Notes: generated by a model from the sequence alone, not told the origin. Positions 32,231-44,683 are shown, counted from the first letter of the stretch. The stretch is DNA of 64,000 nucleotides from Levilactobacillus lanxiensis (GCF_016861655.1 NZ_BOLN01000009.1:1-64000), one strand, 5' to 3'. Numbers and translations: made by a program.

Positions 32231-32698
32231 ATGGAGAATCAAAATATTTCAGATATTATTGAGTCTTACCTGAAGCAGATTTTGGCTGAGTCTCAGCAGG
32301 TGGAAATCCGGCGTGCGGAAATTGCCGACCAGTTTAATGTCGTGCCATCGCAGATCAACTATGTGATCAAGACCCGCTTTACGATTCAGGACGGCTACGT
32401 CGTTCAGAGTAAACGCGGTGGCGGTGGTTATATTCGCATTGAAAAGGTCAAGTTGCTCGACAACCTAGATTTCATCGATTCACTAGTGAGCGCGGTGGGG
32501 GACCATATTACCCGCCACGATGGCCTATCGGTGGTCCGGAGCCTATTTGAGGCTGGGTCGATTAATCGGCAAGAGGCCAATATCATCCTGGCAGCAATCG
32601 ATAAGGATGCCGTCAATACGGGTGACCGGGCTCTGAATGAACGTGTCCGCGCCCAGATTCTGATTTCAATTTTAAATCACCTACGTTACGAGAGTTAA
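32231..32698 (+). CDS. ctsR: Transcriptional repressor of class III stress genes CtsR
   Basis: A 155-residue CtsR. ISDIIESYLKQIL, then RRAEIADQFNVVPSQINYVI and the Gly-rich wing SKRGGGGYIRIEK are diagnostic. It represses clp genes at normal temperature and is removed in stress; here it is encoded 17 bp before clpC, a classical arrangement. GAAGGGGGG precedes ATG 32231. Confidence 0.95.
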   Translation: MENQNISDIIESYLKQILAESQQVEIRRAEIADQFNVVPSQINYVIKTRFTIQDGYVVQSKRGGGGYIRIEKVKLLDNLDFIDSLVSAVGDHITRHDGLSVVRSLFEAGSINRQEANIILAAIDKDAVNTGDRALNERVRAQILISILNHLRYES

Positions 32699-32715
32699 GA
32701 AAGTGAGGAGTTGCA

Positions 32716-35211
32716 ATGGATAACCTATTTACACCGAGTGCTAAGAGCGTCCTTGTATTGGCACAGGAACAAGCAAAATATTTCAAGCACCAGGCAGTCG
32801 GTACGGAACACTTGCTGTTAGCCCTCACCATTGAAAAAAACGGGATCGCCAACAAAGTCTTACAACAATTTTCTGTCGGCGACGATGATGTCCGCGAAGA
32901 GATCGAACGCTTTACGGGGTATGGCACGCTGGCTGACATGGATAAAGACAGCTACCTGCCATACTCACCCAAAGCCAAGGCCATGTTAGCCTTAGCCGGT
33001 GACGAAGCGAAGCGGTTGGGCGCCTCAAAGATTGGGACGGAACACTTGCTGTTAGCCCTACTGAGTGACGACACCATTTTGTCGTCCCGCATCTTAACGA
33101 ATTTAAACGTCGAATTGAACGATGCCCGCAAGGTTGTCTTGCGTAAGCTGGGCATCTCTGACACGCCTAAACGTCGTGGCGATGCCCGTTCACGTCGCGG
33201 GGCAGCGGCTTCACAAGGTGGCACACCAACTTTAGACTCCTTAGCCCGTAACTTAACGGATGCGGCTAAGGAAGGCCGAATGGACCCAACCGTTGGCCGG
33301 AACAAGGAAGTTAAACGCGTTATCCAAATCCTAAGTCGGCGGACCAAGAACAACCCCGTTCTGATTGGGGAACCTGGGGTTGGGAAGACGGCGATTGCTG
33401 AAGGCTTAGCCCAACGCATCGTTGCCGGAAACGTTCCCGAAGACATGCAAAACAAGCGCCTGATGATGCTCGACATGGGCTCGTTGGTCGCTGGGACCAA
33501 GTATCGTGGTGAATTTGAAGATCGGCTGAAGAAGGTCATCGAAGAAATTTACAACGATGGGCAAGTGATTCTCTTTATTGATGAATTACACACGCTTATT
33601 GGTGCCGGTGGGGCTGAAGGGGCGATTGATGCCTCGAACATCTTGAAGCCAGCGCTGGCCCGGGGCGAACTCCAAACCATTGGGGCCACCACGTTGGACG
33701 AGTACCAAAAGTACATTGAATCCGACGCTGCCCTTGAACGACGGTTTGCGACGGTTCAGGTCAACGAACCAACGCCAGCTGAAGCCACAGAAATTCTGCA
33801 AGGCTTACGGCCACGTTATGAAGACCATCATCACGTGAATATCACGGATGAAGCCATTGACCAAGCCGTTAAGCTATCAACCCGTTACATCAGTGACCGG
33901 TTCTTACCTGATAAGGCCATTGATTTAATGGATGAAGCGGCAGCCAAGGTGCGTATCGACCAAATGGACAAGCCAACGGCGGCAACCAAGCAGGCACAAG
34001 CCTTAAAGGACTTGGCTGACGAGAAGGAAAAGGCCATTGAACAACAAGACTTCGAACGCGCTGCTAAGCTGCGGGAGAAAGAAATGGCGCTCCGAGAAAA
34101 GGTTGAGGCGCGTCAGGCGAAGGCCGCTGCCGCAACCGACGATGACACCCATCAGTACGCACTAGACGTGACTGGTGAGGACGTGGCGGACGTTGTGGCT
34201 GAGTGGACCGGCGTACCGGTCACCCAGCTGAAGCAAACGGACGCTGATCGACTGGTCAACCTGGAAAAGATTTTGCATAACCGGGTTATTGGTCAAGAGG
34301 AAGCTGTTTCTGCTGTGTCTCGGGCCATCCGGCGGGCACGTTCCGGATTGAAAGATCCGAACCGTCCAATTGGGTCCTTCATGTTCCTTGGCCCAACCGG
34401 GGTCGGGAAGACCGAATTGGCGAAGGCGCTGGCTGAAGCCATGTTCGGTTCTGAAGACAACATGATCCGGGTCGACATGAGTGAGTACATGGAAAAATAC
34501 TCAACCAGTCGTTTGATTGGGTCGGCGCCAGGTTACGTGGGCTACGACGAAGGTGGCCAGCTGACTGAAAAAGTTCGGCAAAAGCCTTACTCAGTCGTCC
34601 TCTTTGATGAAGTTGAAAAGGCCCATCCGGATGTCTTTAACATTTTGCTGCAAGTCTTAGACGATGGGTACCTGACCGACTCTAAGGGACGTAAGGTTGA
34701 TTTCCGAAACACGATCTTGATCATGACGTCTAACCTGGGGGCCACGAAGCTGCGGGATGAAAAGACCGTCGGATTCGGGGCTGAAGACATGGCCAACAGC
34801 TACAAGGCAATGTCCGATACCATCCGGGCAACCCTGAAGCAGTCATTCCGTCCAGAATTCTTGAACCGAATCGATGAAACGGTCATTTTCCACTCACTGC
34901 GGAAGCCAGAACTCCACGAAATTGTGAAGCTGATGGCTAAGCACATCGTGGACCGGGTGGCTGAACAAGACATCAAGTTGAAGATTACGCCAGCGGCGAT
35001 TGATGCCGTGGCTAAGGCGGGCTTCGATCCTGAGTACGGAGCACGGCCAATTCGGCGGGCACTGCAGACGCAGGTCGAAGACAAGCTGAGCGAATCTCTG
35101 TTGAACGGTGAGGTCAAGACCGGTGATCAAGTCACGATTGGCGCAACGAAGGGTGAAGTAACGGTTAACGTGAAGTCACCAGAAGCCAAGAAGACGGTTG
35201 CCAGTCACTAG
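32716..35211 (+). CDS. clpC: ATP-dependent Clp protease ATPase subunit ClpC
   Basis: An 831-residue HSP100 ATPase. Two Clp N repeats span about residues 1-150. The first AAA+ domain has [13 protein letters not shown], a UVR-like coiled region (residues about 430-460) sits between the domains, and the second AAA+ domain has [13 protein letters not shown] and Walker [11 protein letters not shown]. It unfolds proteins for ClpP. It follows ctsR in one operon and so is likely heat-inducible through CtsR. Confidence 0.97.
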   Translation: MDNLFTPSAKSVLVLAQEQAKYFKHQAVGTEHLLLALTIEKNGIANKVLQQFSVGDDDVREEIERFTGYGTLADMDKDSYLPYSPKAKAMLALAGDEAKRLGASKIGTEHLLLALLSDDTILSSRILTNLNVELNDARKVVLRKLGISDTPKRRGDARSRRGAAASQGGTPTLDSLARNLTDAAKEGRMDPTVGRNKEVKRVIQILSRRTKNNPVLIGEPGVGKTAIAEGLAQRIVAGNVPEDMQNKRLMMLDMGSLVAGTKYRGEFEDRLKKVIEEIYNDGQVILFIDELHTLIGAGGAEGAIDASNILKPALARGELQTIGATTLDEYQKYIESDAALERRFATVQVNEPTPAEATEILQGLRPRYEDHHHVNITDEAIDQAVKLSTRYISDRFLPDKAIDLMDEAAAKVRIDQMDKPTAATKQAQALKDLADEKEKAIEQQDFERAAKLREKEMALREKVEARQAKAAAATDDDTHQYALDVTGEDVADVVAEWTGVPVTQLKQTDADRLVNLEKILHNRVIGQEEAVSAVSRAIRRARSGLKDPNRPIGSFMFLGPTGVGKTELAKALAEAMFGSEDNMIRVDMSEYMEKYSTSRLIGSAPGYVGYDEGGQLTEKVRQKPYSVVLFDEVEKAHPDVFNILLQVLDDGYLTDSKGRKVDFRNTILIMTSNLGATKLRDEKTVGFGAEDMANSYKAMSDTIRATLKQSFRPEFLNRIDETVIFHSLRKPELHEIVKLMAKHIVDRVAEQDIKLKITPAAIDAVAKAGFDPEYGARPIRRALQTQVEDKLSESLLNGEVKTGDQVTIGATKGEVTVNVKSPEAKKTVASH

Positions 35212-35264
35212 AAGCCTTAAATAATAGAAGAATCGTTGAAATGAAAAACTAAAAGTACGCGATT

Positions 35265-35321
35265 GTCAGCAGGCACTTGCCACCACAGGGTGTGAGGCTG
35301 ACGGTCGGGTGCTTTTTTGTT
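35265..35321 (+). terminator. Terminator of ctsR-clpC
   Basis: GTCAGC and GCTGAC enclose inner pairing, then GGGTGC and six T residues follow. Confidence 0.55.
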
Positions 35322-35408
35322 GTGCCCTGGGAGCAGTTAACGGTTAGGGAATTTGTTACGATTTGACTAGAAAATAACTTGGTCTAACAAGCGATAAGTG
35401 AGATGTGG

Positions 35409-35516
35409 TAAACTGAACTCAACTAGAAAAGACCTGGTGTTAAGTAGAAGTGTCCGCAGCCTTCTGCTGGCCCCATAGTTAACCGCAGACACGGTTACCG
35501 GAATTGGGCATCAGGT
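35409..35516 (+). ncRNA. Candidate structured leader with kissing loops
   Basis: After a TGTGGTAAACT extended -10 (35405-35414), ACCTGGTG (35432-35439) pairs with CATCAGGT (35509-35516). This closes hairpins GTAGAAG/CTTCTGC (35444-35450/35461-35467) and TAACCG/CGGTTA (35480-35485/35492-35497). Loop bases TGTC (35451-35454) and GACA (35488-35491) are complementary. A regulatory leader for the TetR gene is inferred. Confidence 0.4.
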
Positions 35517-35538
35517 ATCAAATGAGAGGACGGAAGCC

Positions 35539-36141
35539 ATGAAGAGAGAAGAACAGTTAAGCCACACGCATGCGGCCATCTTGAAGGCAGCCCGGGAACA
35601 GTTCTTGTCCCAAGGATACCAAGCCACATCGACCAGAGATATCGCCAAGGAGGTCGGCATTACCCAGCCGGCCCTTTATCATCATTTCAGTGATAAGGAG
35701 GTCATCTTCTTAGAGGTAATCAAGGCGGTCGGTGCAGAGGTCCAGCAGGGCATTCTCGCCGTTAACGATGAGCTGGCGACAGTTGACCAACCAGATCCAG
35801 TCGCAGCCTTAACTGAGGTGACAGAGGTCCTGACGGGGGTGCATCCACGCGACGTCTTCACGGTGATCCACAGTAGCTTCCGGTTCTTGAAGCCAGAGAA
35901 CAAGCGGCAACTGGGGATGGTCTTCATGCAAGACTACCTGACGCCCTTACAACAGTTCTTTGAACTTGGTGTGGTCACGTTACAACCGGACATTGAGCCC
36001 AAAGACGCGGCTTCTTTCTATTTGACTAGTCTGAGTCCGCTGTTCAACACGTTCCACCACGTCGGCCCAACCGATGCCTCACAGCATGAGCAGACGCTGG
36101 CCCTGGTTCGCTTGATTTTATTTGGCGTTGCCGTTAAATAA
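35539..36141 (+). CDS. TetR/AcrR family transcriptional regulator
   Basis: A 200-residue regulator. HTH at about residues 31-55 (ATSTRDIAKEVGITQPALYHHF) and FSDKEVIFLEVI are typical TetR. The C-terminal domain has no recognised ligand signature. It is monocistronic with a folded 5' leader; the following gene is rpoB, which is unlikely to be a target. Start ATG 35539 with GAGAGGA upstream. Confidence 0.85.
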   Translation: MKREEQLSHTHAAILKAAREQFLSQGYQATSTRDIAKEVGITQPALYHHFSDKEVIFLEVIKAVGAEVQQGILAVNDELATVDQPDPVAALTEVTEVLTGVHPRDVFTVIHSSFRFLKPENKRQLGMVFMQDYLTPLQQFFELGVVTLQPDIEPKDAASFYLTSLSPLFNTFHHVGPTDASQHEQTLALVRLILFGVAVK

Positions 36142-36154
36142 TGAGTGTTCCTTA

Positions 36155-36183
36155 TTGACATTTAGCGATAGATTTAGTATTAT
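36155..36183 (+). promoter_or_regulatory. Promoter of rpoBC
   Basis: TTGACA at 36155-36160, 17-bp spacer, TATTAT at 36178-36183. Confidence 0.85.
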
Positions 36184-36189
36184 ATCATT

Positions 36190-36380
36190 TGTATGCAACT
36201 GTGAACTGAAATTGAACGCGCCGATATATTGTCCGGTAGCGTCCATTATAAGAAGCCAAAAGCAAGCAACTTGTTTGTTTTTGGATTTTTTTTGCCAAAA
36301 AACCGGGTGTAGATGCATTTGTAATCAAAATGTAACATTCGGTTTGGCCGGTCACAGAATAAATAGGAGAGGTGAACAAC
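36190..36380 (+). promoter_or_regulatory. rpoB leader with attenuator-like hairpin
   Basis: A hairpin near 36256-36284 (CCAAAA..CAAG/CTTG..TTTTGG) precedes T8 and looks like a terminator inside the leader. It is followed by a helix GCCAAAAAACCG/CGGTTTGGC at 36294-36348. Leaders of rpoB in Lactobacillales carry a described conserved RNA motif (lacto-rpoB); this leader may be that motif, but that was not checked. Confidence 0.6.
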
Positions 36381-39300
36381 TTGGCAGGACACTTAGTGAA
36401 ATACGGGAAACACCGTACGCGCCGTAGCTATTCGCGAATCAAGGAAGTCCTTGATTTACCTAACTTGATTGAAATTCAAACCAATTCCTACAACTGGTTC
36501 CTCGACGAAGGTTTGCGCGATATGTTCGACGACATCATGCCAATCGAAGATTTTCAAGGAAACCTTTCGTTAGAGTTTGTTGATTATCAATTACTTGAAC
36601 CCAAATATACTGTGGATGAAGCACGGGAGCACGATGCCAACTATTCAGCACCACTGCACGTGACTTTACGTTTAACCAACCACGAAACGGGCGAAATCAA
36701 ATCACAAGACGTCTTCTTTGGTGACTTCCCATTAATGACAGCCCAAGGGACTTTCATTATTAACGGGGCAGAACGGGTTATTGTTTCTCAATTAGTCCGC
36801 TCACCAGGGGTTTACTTCAATGAAGATACTGACAAGAACGGCCGGACCGTCTTCGGTGCCACGGTCATTCCTAACCGGGGTGCCTGGTTAGAATTCGAAA
36901 CCGACGCGAAGAACGTTTCTTACGTCCGGATTGACCGGACGCGGAAGATTCCAATGACCGAATTAGTTCGGGCCTTAGGATTCGGTTCCGATGATGAAAT
37001 CTTGGATATTTTAGGGGATAACGAAAGTCTTTCCCAAACCTTGGAAAAGGATATCCACAAGAACACCGACGATTCCCGTGTCGAAGAGTCCTTAAAGGAC
37101 ATCTACGAACGCCTACGCCCAGGTGAACCTAAGACGGCTGACTCTTCACGGAGCTTGCTGACCGCACGGTTCTTTGATCCTAAGCGTTACGACATGGCTC
37201 CCGTTGGTCGTTACAAGACGAACAAGAAGCTGAGCTTAAAGACCCGTCTGTTGGGCCTGACTTTAGCCGAAACGTTGGCCGACCCTGATACCGGTGAAAT
37301 CATCGCGCAAAAGGGAACGGTCGTTGACAAGGACGTTATGAAGACGTTGGCCCCATTCTTGGATCAAGACGATTTCAAGATGGTCACCTTCCAACCTTCA
37401 GACGAGGCCGTTGTCACTGAACCCCTTAAATTACAAATCATTAAGGTGCAATCACCTGATGACCCAGAACAAGAAGTCCCTGTTATTGGGAACGGCAACA
37501 TTGATATTAAGCTGAAGCACATTCGCCCAGCCGACATCATTGCTTCCATGAACTACTTCTTCGACCTGCAAATTGGGATTGGGAACACCGATGATATTGA
37601 CCACTTGGGTAACCGGCGGATTCGTTCCGTGGGTGAACTTCTGCAAAACCAATTCCGGATCGGTTTATCCCGGATGGAACGGGTTGTGCGTGAACGGATG
37701 TCTATTCAAGATGCTGCGACGGTAACGCCACAACAATTGATCAACATTCGCCCAGTTGTGGCTTCTATCAAGGAATTCTTTGGTTCCTCACAACTGTCTC
37801 AATTCATGGATCAGACCAACCCACTGGGTGAATTAACCCATAAGCGGCGTCTGTCCGCCCTTGGGCCTGGTGGTTTGACCCGTGACCGTGCCGGTTATGA
37901 AGTTCGGGACGTGCACTACACCCACTACGGTCGGATGTGCCCAATTGAAACCCCTGAAGGTCCTAACATTGGTTTGATCAACAGTCTTTCCAGTTACGCT
38001 CGGGTTAACAAGTATGGGTTCATCGAAACGCCATACCGTCGTGTTTCATGGGATACGCACAAGGTTACCGACAAGATCGATTACCTGACTGCTGATGAAG
38101 AAGATAACTACGTTGTGGCCCAAGCCAACACGCCGTTAAAAGATGATGGTTCATTCGACACGGAAACGATTATGGCCCGTGACGAAGATAATAACATCGA
38201 AACTTCTGCTGACCGGATTGACTACATGGATGTTTCGCCTAAGCAAGTTGTTGCCGTGGCCACTGCATGTATTCCTTTCTTGGAAAACGATGACTCCAAC
38301 CGTGCCTTGATGGGTGCCAACATGCAACGGCAAGCTGTGCCATTGCTGGACCCACATGCGCCATTAGTTGGGACTGGTATCGAATACAAGGCTGCCCATG
38401 ACTCCGGTGTTGCTTTAATTAGTCAACACGAAGGAACTGTTGAATACGTTGATGCTCGTGAAATCCGAGTTCGGCGTGAAGACGGTGCTTTGGACACCTA
38501 CAAGCTGATGAAGTTCCGCCGGTCAAACGGTGGGAAGAACTACAACCAACGTCCAATCGTTAAGGTTGGCGATCACGTCGACAACGACGAAATCTTGGCT
38601 GATGGTCCTTCAATGGAAAATGGGGAATTAGCCTTAGGCCAAAACCCATTAGTTGCCTTCATGACTTGGCAAGGGTACAACTTCGAAGATGCCATCGGGA
38701 TCAACGAACGGTTGGTTCGCGATGATGTTTACACGTCGATTCATATTGAAGAATACGAATCAGAAGCACGTGACACGAAGCTTGGACCTGAAGAAATGAC
38801 TCGCGAAATCCCTAACGTTGGTGAAGACGCCTTGAAGAACTTGGACGAAGACGGCATTATCCGGATTGGTGCTGAAGTTCAAGACGGCGACATCTTAGTG
38901 GGTAAGGTAACGCCTAAGGGTGTCACTGAATTATCTGCTGAAGAACGTTTACTCCATGCCATCTTTGGTGAAAAGGCCCGTGAAGTACGGGATACTTCTC
39001 TTAAGGTGCCACATGGTGGTGGCGGGATCATCCAGGATGTTAAGATCTTCACGCGTGAAAACGGTGATGAACTTTCTCCTGGTGTTAACATGATGGTTCG
39101 GGTCTACATCGCGCAAAAGCGGAAGATCCAAGTTGGTGACAAGATGTCTGGTCGTCATGGTAACAAGGGGACTGTTTCAGTCGTTATCCCTGAAGAAGAT
39201 ATGCCATACATGCCAGATGGTACGCCAATCGACATCATGCTGAGTCCCATGGGTGTGCCTTCCCGGATGAACATCGGGCAAGTGCTCGAATTGCATTTGG

Positions 39301-39995
39301 GGATGGCCGCTCGTAAGTTAGGGATTCACGTCGCAACGCCTGTCTTTGATGGTGCGCGTGATACTGATATCGCTGACGCTATCAAGGAAGCTGGGATGGC
39401 TTCTGACGCCAAGACCGTCTTATATGATGGCCGGACTGGTGAACCATTTGATAAGCGGGTTGCCGTTGGTGTCATGAACTACCTGAAGTTGGCCCACATG
39501 GTCGACGACAAGATGCACGCCCGTTCCATTGGACCTTACTCACTGGTTACGCAACAACCACTTGGTGGTAAAGCGCAATTTGGTGGCCAACGGTTTGGTG
39601 AAATGGAAGTTTGGGCTTTGGAAGCTTATGGTGCCGCTTATACGTTACAAGAAATCTTAACGTACAAGTCTGATGACGTGGTTGGACGGGTTAAGACCTA
39701 CGAAGCCATTGTTAAGGGCGATCCAATTCCTAAGCCTGGTGTCCCTGAATCATTCCGTGTTCTGGTCAAGGAATTACAATCCTTGGGTCTGGATATGAAG
39801 GTCTTAAACGGGAACAACGAAGAAATTGAACTCCGTGATATGGATGACGATGACGATGATGTTGTGAACGTTGATGCTTTGAGCAAGTATGCCCAACAGC
39901 AAGAAGAACAGCGGAAAGCCGCTGCGCAGACCGGTGATAGCAAGGCTGCATCAACATCAACAAAAAATGAAAGTCAACCGAACACGCAAGACTAA
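36381..39995 (+). CDS. rpoB: DNA-directed RNA polymerase subunit beta
   Basis: A 1204-residue beta subunit, forming with alpha, beta-prime and sigma the core enzyme. TTG 36381 ([20 protein letters not shown]) is preferred to GTG 36372 because AGGAGAGG lies at a good distance. Recognisable features include [31 protein letters not shown] (rifampicin region) and [10 protein letters not shown]. The acidic C-terminal tail after residue 1150 is low-complexity. It is followed by rpoC after 21 bp. Confidence 0.98.
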   Translation: MAGHLVKYGKHRTRRSYSRIKEVLDLPNLIEIQTNSYNWFLDEGLRDMFDDIMPIEDFQGNLSLEFVDYQLLEPKYTVDEAREHDANYSAPLHVTLRLTNHETGEIKSQDVFFGDFPLMTAQGTFIINGAERVIVSQLVRSPGVYFNEDTDKNGRTVFGATVIPNRGAWLEFETDAKNVSYVRIDRTRKIPMTELVRALGFGSDDEILDILGDNESLSQTLEKDIHKNTDDSRVEESLKDIYERLRPGEPKTADSSRSLLTARFFDPKRYDMAPVGRYKTNKKLSLKTRLLGLTLAETLADPDTGEIIAQKGTVVDKDVMKTLAPFLDQDDFKMVTFQPSDEAVVTEPLKLQIIKVQSPDDPEQEVPVIGNGNIDIKLKHIRPADIIASMNYFFDLQIGIGNTDDIDHLGNRRIRSVGELLQNQFRIGLSRMERVVRERMSIQDAATVTPQQLINIRPVVASIKEFFGSSQLSQFMDQTNPLGELTHKRRLSALGPGGLTRDRAGYEVRDVHYTHYGRMCPIETPEGPNIGLINSLSSYARVNKYGFIETPYRRVSWDTHKVTDKIDYLTADEEDNYVVAQANTPLKDDGSFDTETIMARDEDNNIETSADRIDYMDVSPKQVVAVATACIPFLENDDSNRALMGANMQRQAVPLLDPHAPLVGTGIEYKAAHDSGVALISQHEGTVEYVDAREIRVRREDGALDTYKLMKFRRSNGGKNYNQRPIVKVGDHVDNDEILADGPSMENGELALGQNPLVAFMTWQGYNFEDAIGINERLVRDDVYTSIHIEEYESEARDTKLGPEEMTREIPNVGEDALKNLDEDGIIRIGAEVQDGDILVGKVTPKGVTELSAEERLLHAIFGEKAREVRDTSLKVPHGGGGIIQDVKIFTRENGDELSPGVNMMVRVYIAQKRKIQVGDKMSGRHGNKGTVSVVIPEEDMPYMPDGTPIDIMLSPMGVPSRMNIGQVLELHLGMAARKLGIHVATPVFDGARDTDIADAIKEAGMASDAKTVLYDGRTGEPFDKRVAVGVMNYLKLAHMVDDKMHARSIGPYSLVTQQPLGGKAQFGGQRFGEMEVWALEAYGAAYTLQEILTYKSDDVVGRVKTYEAIVKGDPIPKPGVPESFRVLVKELQSLGLDMKVLNGNNEEIELRDMDDDDDDVVNVDALSKYAQQQEEQRKAAAQTGDSKAASTSTKNESQPNTQD

Positions 39996-40016
39996 TTAAT
40001 AAGGGAGGTCGCTTCT

Positions 40017-43000
40017 TTGGTCGATGTCAATAAGTTCGAAAGCATGCAGATCGGGCTGGCTTCACCTGATAAGATCCGTAGCTGGTCTTACGGGGAAGTC
40101 AAGAAGCCTGAAACCATCAACTACCGGACATTAAAGCCTGAAAAAGATGGGCTGTTCGACGAGCGGATTTTCGGTCCTACCAAGGACTGGGAATGTGCCT
40201 GTGGGAAATACAAGCGGATCCGTTACAAGGGTGTCGTTTGTGACCGTTGTGGGGTTGAAGTTACCCGTTCTAAGGTTCGTCGTGAACGGATGGGCCATAT
40301 CGAATTGGCTGCTCCTGTAACCCACATCTGGTACTTCAAGGGTATTCCAAGTCGGATGGGCTTGGTCCTGGACATGAGTCCTCGTGCACTTGAAGAAATC
40401 ATCTACTTTGCCTCATACGTTGTCCTGGATCCAGGTAACACGCCACTCGAAAAGAAGCAATTGCTTTCCGAACGTGATTACCGCGACAAGCTCGTTGAAT
40501 ACGGGCGTGACGCTTTCAAGGCCGAAATGGGTGCCGAAGCTATCAAGAAGTTATTGATGGCCGTAGATCTTGATAAAGAAGTCACTGAATTAAAAGAAGA
40601 ATTGAAGGAAGCTACTGGTCAGAAACGGACGCGTGCCGTTCGTCGTCTGGACATTCTGGAAGCCTTCGTTACTTCAGGTAACCGTCCGGAGTGGATGGTA
40701 ATGGATGCTATTCCGGTAATCCCACCTGATCTTCGTCCAATGGTACAACTCGAAGGTGGCCGTTTCGCGACGTCTGACCTGAACGACTTGTACCGGCGGG
40801 TTATCAACCGGAACAGCCGGTTGAAGCGTTTGCTGGACTTAAATGCACCTGGAATCATCGTTCAAAACGAAAAGCGGATGCTCCAAGAAGCCGTTGACGC
40901 CTTGATCGATAACGGTCGTCGTGGCCGTCCAGTGGCTGGTCCTGGTAACCGTCCATTGAAGTCTCTTTCACACATGTTGAAAGGGAAGCAAGGACGTTTC
41001 CGTCAAAACTTGTTAGGGAAGCGGGTTGACTACTCTGGTCGTTCCGTTATTGACGTAGGTCCTTCCCTCAAGTTCAACCAAATGGGTCTGCCAGTGCCAA
41101 TGGCTTTGGAATTATTCCGGCCATTCATCATGAAGGAATTGGTTGCCCGTGGGTTGGCTTCAAACATTAAGAACGCTAAGCGCCAAATCGACCGTGAAGA
41201 TGACGATGTCTTTAACGTTTTGGAAGACGTCATCAAGGAACACCCCGTTCTGTTGAACCGGGCCCCTACGCTTCACCGTTTGGGGATTCAAGCGTTCGAA
41301 CCAGTCTTGGTTAGTGGTAAAGCTATGCGTCTTCACCCATTGGCTTGTGAAGCTTACAACGCCGATTTCGATGGGGACCAAATGGCCATTCACGTGCCTT
41401 TATCTGACGAAGCACAAGCTGAAGCACGTTTGCTGATGTTAGCTGCTCACCATATCCTGGCTCCTGCCAGTGGTAAGCCAGTTGTTGCGCCTTCTCAAGA
41501 TATGGTTATCGGGAACTACTACCTGACCATGGAAGAAGATAACCGTGAAGGGGAAGGTATGATCTTTACCGACCTCAACGAAGCTGTTCTGGCTTACCGG
41601 AACGGTTTGGTTCACTGGCACAGTCGTGTGGGTGTTCAGGTTTCTTCCATGCCAGACAAGCCATTTACTGACGAACAACGTAGCAAGATTATGGTGACGA
41701 CCGTTGGGAAGTTGATCTTCAACAACATCCTGCCTAAGTCATTCCCATACTTGAACGAACCAACTAGCACGAACTTGAATGGTGCCGTTCCAGATAAGTA
41801 CTTCTTGGAACCTGGTGAAGACATTCATGATTACCTGCAAAATGCAGAAATCATTGGACCATTCAAGAAGGGCTTCTTGTCCGACATCATTGCTGCCGTT
41901 TACCAACAATACAAGGTTACGGCTACTTCAGAACTGCTTGACCGGATCAAGGACTTGGGTTACAACGAATCAACTAAGTCTGGCCTGACGGTTGGGATGG
42001 TCGATGTTACCGACTTGAAAGAAAAGCCAGAAATCATCGATGCTGCCCACAAGCAGGTTGCCACGGTCACGAAGCAATTCCGTCGTGGGTTGATTACGGA
42101 TCACGAACGTTACGAACGGGTTATTGGTATCTGGAACGATGCCAAGGATGACATTCAAAACGCCTTGATTCACAGTTTTGACCAACAGAACCCTATCTTT
42201 ATGATGAGTGATTCTGGTGCCCGGGGGAACATTTCTAACTTTACGCAGCTTGCCGGTATGCGTGGTCTGATGGCCGCACCTAGTGGTGACATCATGGAGC
42301 TGCCTATCACGTCTAACTTCCGTGAAGGCCTGTCTGTGATGGAAATGTTTATCTCGACCCATGGGGCTCGTAAAGGGATGACCGATACGGCCCTCAAGAC
42401 TGCCAACTCAGGTTACCTGACTCGGCGGTTGGTCGATGTTGCCCAAGACGTTATCATTCGGGAAAAGGATTGTGGGACTGACCGTGGTTTGAAGATTCGT
42501 GCCATCACTGATGGAAACGAAATGATCGAACCATTGTACGACCGGATCTTAGGGCGTTACACCCAAAAGACCGTCTACGATCCAAAGACTGGGGACGTTA
42601 TCGTTCCTAAGAACCAAATGATCGTTGAAGACACAGCACAAAAGATCGTTGATGCTGGTGTTGAAGAAGTTACCATTCGTTCCGCCTTTACTTGCAACAC
42701 TGAACATGGTGTTTGCGAACATTGTTACGGCCGGAACATGGCTACTGGTGACGAAGTTGAAGTTGGTGAAGCTGTTGGGACTGTTGCCGCGCAATCTATC
42801 GGTGAACCTGGTACCCAGCTGACCATGCGTAACTTCCATACCGGTGGTGTTGCCGGGAACGAAGATATTACCCAAGGGCTTCCTCGTGTTCAAGAATTAT
42901 TTGAATCTCGGAACCCTAAAGGTAAAGCTGAGATTACCGAAGTTACTGGGACGGTTGAATCAATCGAAGAAAACCCAGCTGAACGGACCAAGGAAATCAC

Positions 43001-43664
43001 CATTAAGGGTGAAGCCGATACGCGGAGTTACACGTTACCGATCACTGCCCGCATGCGGGTTACTGAAGGCGACTTTATCCACCGTGGTTCTGCATTGAAC
43101 TATGGGTCTGTTGATCCTAAGGAAATGCTGCGGGTTCGCGATGTCTTATCAACTGAAACTTACATCTTAGGTGAAGTTCAACGTGTTTACCGGATGCAAG
43201 GTGTTGCTATCAGTGATAAGCATGTGGAAATCATGGTTCGTCAGATGTTACGGAAGGTCCGCATCATGGACCCAGGTGACACTGATGTCTTACCTGGTAC
43301 TTTGATGGATATTCAAGACTTCCGTCGCGCTAACTACCAGACGTTGATCGATGGTGGCATTGCTGCTACCGCACGTCCAGTTATCTTGGGGATTACCAAG
43401 GCTGCCTTGGAAACGAACAGTTTCTTGTCAGCCGCATCCTTCCAGGAAACGACGCGTGTCTTGACCGATGCAGCTATTCGGGGCAAGAACGATCCACTGG
43501 TTGGTTTGAAGGAAAACGTTATTATTGGGAAGATTATTCCTGCCGGGACTGGGATGCCAGATTACCGTCAGATCAAGCCCAAAGAAGTTGGCGGTACGTC
43601 AACCGAAGGCGTTTACTCTATCAGCGACTTAGAAAAACAAATGCAAGAAGACTCACAGGCTTAG
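40017..43664 (+). CDS. rpoC: DNA-directed RNA polymerase subunit beta-prime
   Basis: A 1215-residue subunit. The N-terminal zinc ribbon [20 protein letters not shown] starts near residue 60. The catalytic [10 protein letters not shown] motif, with three Asp residues holding Mg2+, and the trigger/bridge region [14 protein letters not shown] are present. TTG 40017 has a GGGAGG site and begins [20 protein letters not shown]. It shares the operon with rpoB. Confidence 0.98.
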   Translation: MVDVNKFESMQIGLASPDKIRSWSYGEVKKPETINYRTLKPEKDGLFDERIFGPTKDWECACGKYKRIRYKGVVCDRCGVEVTRSKVRRERMGHIELAAPVTHIWYFKGIPSRMGLVLDMSPRALEEIIYFASYVVLDPGNTPLEKKQLLSERDYRDKLVEYGRDAFKAEMGAEAIKKLLMAVDLDKEVTELKEELKEATGQKRTRAVRRLDILEAFVTSGNRPEWMVMDAIPVIPPDLRPMVQLEGGRFATSDLNDLYRRVINRNSRLKRLLDLNAPGIIVQNEKRMLQEAVDALIDNGRRGRPVAGPGNRPLKSLSHMLKGKQGRFRQNLLGKRVDYSGRSVIDVGPSLKFNQMGLPVPMALELFRPFIMKELVARGLASNIKNAKRQIDREDDDVFNVLEDVIKEHPVLLNRAPTLHRLGIQAFEPVLVSGKAMRLHPLACEAYNADFDGDQMAIHVPLSDEAQAEARLLMLAAHHILAPASGKPVVAPSQDMVIGNYYLTMEEDNREGEGMIFTDLNEAVLAYRNGLVHWHSRVGVQVSSMPDKPFTDEQRSKIMVTTVGKLIFNNILPKSFPYLNEPTSTNLNGAVPDKYFLEPGEDIHDYLQNAEIIGPFKKGFLSDIIAAVYQQYKVTATSELLDRIKDLGYNESTKSGLTVGMVDVTDLKEKPEIIDAAHKQVATVTKQFRRGLITDHERYERVIGIWNDAKDDIQNALIHSFDQQNPIFMMSDSGARGNISNFTQLAGMRGLMAAPSGDIMELPITSNFREGLSVMEMFISTHGARKGMTDTALKTANSGYLTRRLVDVAQDVIIREKDCGTDRGLKIRAITDGNEMIEPLYDRILGRYTQKTVYDPKTGDVIVPKNQMIVEDTAQKIVDAGVEEVTIRSAFTCNTEHGVCEHCYGRNMATGDEVEVGEAVGTVAAQSIGEPGTQLTMRNFHTGGVAGNEDITQGLPRVQELFESRNPKGKAEITEVTGTVESIEENPAERTKEITIKGEADTRSYTLPITARMRVTEGDFIHRGSALNYGSVDPKEMLRVRDVLSTETYILGEVQRVYRMQGVAISDKHVEIMVRQMLRKVRIMDPGDTDVLPGTLMDIQDFRRANYQTLIDGGIAATARPVILGITKAALETNSFLSAASFQETTRVLTDAAIRGKNDPLVGLKENVIIGKIIPAGTGMPDYRQIKPKEVGGTSTEGVYSISDLEKQMQEDSQA

Positions 43665-43685
43665 TGACAACTAGGCAACGTGGTC

Positions 43686-43718
43686 GGGGGCTCGTCAGTG
43701 ATGGCGGGCCCTTTTTGT
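43686..43718 (+). terminator. Terminator of rpoBC
   Basis: GGGGCTCGTC and GGCGGGCCC pair with some G-U pairs, followed by TTTTT. Confidence 0.7.
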
Positions 43719-43747
43719 GTTGAAATGCCGTTTGTATTGCGTTCGAG

Positions 43748-44401
43748 CTAGCGGGTTTCTGACCACAGCCACCAGCAAGTCGCACTGATGACTAGGTAGG
43801 GGAGAAAGGCGATGCGACGAGACGCACTTCGTTGTAAAAGGGCCAGCGTGCTAGCCAATAAGATCCAGCGGGCAGTCGCAGTCATTCCCCAGAGCAGGAG
43901 GTAGCTGAGCATCATTTCGCAATCGCCGTCGCCAAGCAAGGGTTGTCGCCAACGCGGCCACAGCAGTCGGATGCTTAGTGCGGCGATTAAGGTCAGTAGT
44001 ATGGTGAGTGGCGTGTGTCCCCAAAGAACGAAGGGCAGGGTCGCGTAACTGATCCAGCCGGGAAAAGTTTGAGTGCGTGCGTCGCAGAGCGCGGCGAAGG
44101 CCCAGAGTCCTAACCAAATTAAGTGCGTGCCCGTAGTTGGGTGCAGCATCGTTAGCAGAAGGCCGACGGTGACTTCCATGATGAACGTCGTCGCGGGAAT
44201 TGCTGTGTGACAGTAATGACAGCGTCCGCGAAGTAGTAGGTAACTGAACACGGGCACCAGTTGCCAGTGCGCCAAGGGTGTTTGACAGGTATCACAGTGA
44301 GAAGCGGGGTAGTAGGGAGACGCGTCGATGGCGTATCGGTCCGCCATGGCCGTTAACCAGGAGCCGATACAAGTGCCGTAAATGAATAGAATAATTGTCA
44401 T
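43748..44401 (-). CDS. Prepilin peptidase (ComC-like, A24 family)
   Basis: A 217-residue membrane protease. The zinc-binding pairs CDTC and CHYC lie near residues 36 and 61, and the catalytic aspartates are in LCDARTQTFPGW and GDGDCE. About six membrane helices are visible. It processes type IV-like pilins or competence pseudopilins. ATG 44401 follows AGGTG; the longer frame from 44494 lacks a site. It stands alone, antisense, between rpoC and rpsL, with no pilin gene in this window. Confidence 0.85.
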   Translation of the reverse strand: MTIILFIYGTCIGSWLTAMADRYAIDASPYYPASHCDTCQTPLAHWQLVPVFSYLLLRGRCHYCHTAIPATTFIMEVTVGLLLTMLHPTTGTHLIWLGLWAFAALCDARTQTFPGWISYATLPFVLWGHTPLTILLTLIAALSIRLLWPRWRQPLLGDGDCEMMLSYLLLWGMTATARWILLASTLALLQRSASRRIAFLPYLVISATCWWLWSETR

Positions 44402-44473
44402 GAAAGTTTCACCTCTATAGGTTAACTCCGTAAAAAATGTCGAAATGTTTCTGCAAAATTCGGCCGTGGCTGG

Positions 44474-44502
44474 TTGACAGGGGTTTTCTGGCATGGTATT
44501 CT
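44474..44502 (+). promoter_or_regulatory. Promoter of the str operon
   Basis: TTGACA at 44474-44479, 17-bp spacer, TATTCT at 44497-44502. The leader is about 180 nt, and TCCACA near 44588 could pair with TGTGGA near 44637. A regulatory leader for S12 is possible. Confidence 0.75.
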
Positions 44503-44683
44503 ATTCAAGGTGCTTTTCGCAGACAGGTCTCGGGTATTCATTACCGGACATGCTGACTGACGGCGGGGAGGACACTTCAATTAAATCTCCACATGGGTCG
44601 TCTTTTTTCTTTACAGGAAAATGAACCACCTGGATGTGTGGACTTAAAACTCTAGAAAGAATACGGAAAGGAGGACTATTTAG

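Noticed and set aside
36372-43664. Many antisense and shifted reading frames within rpoB and rpoC
   Set aside because: They lie fully inside essential genes, lack ribosome sites and have no family resemblance.
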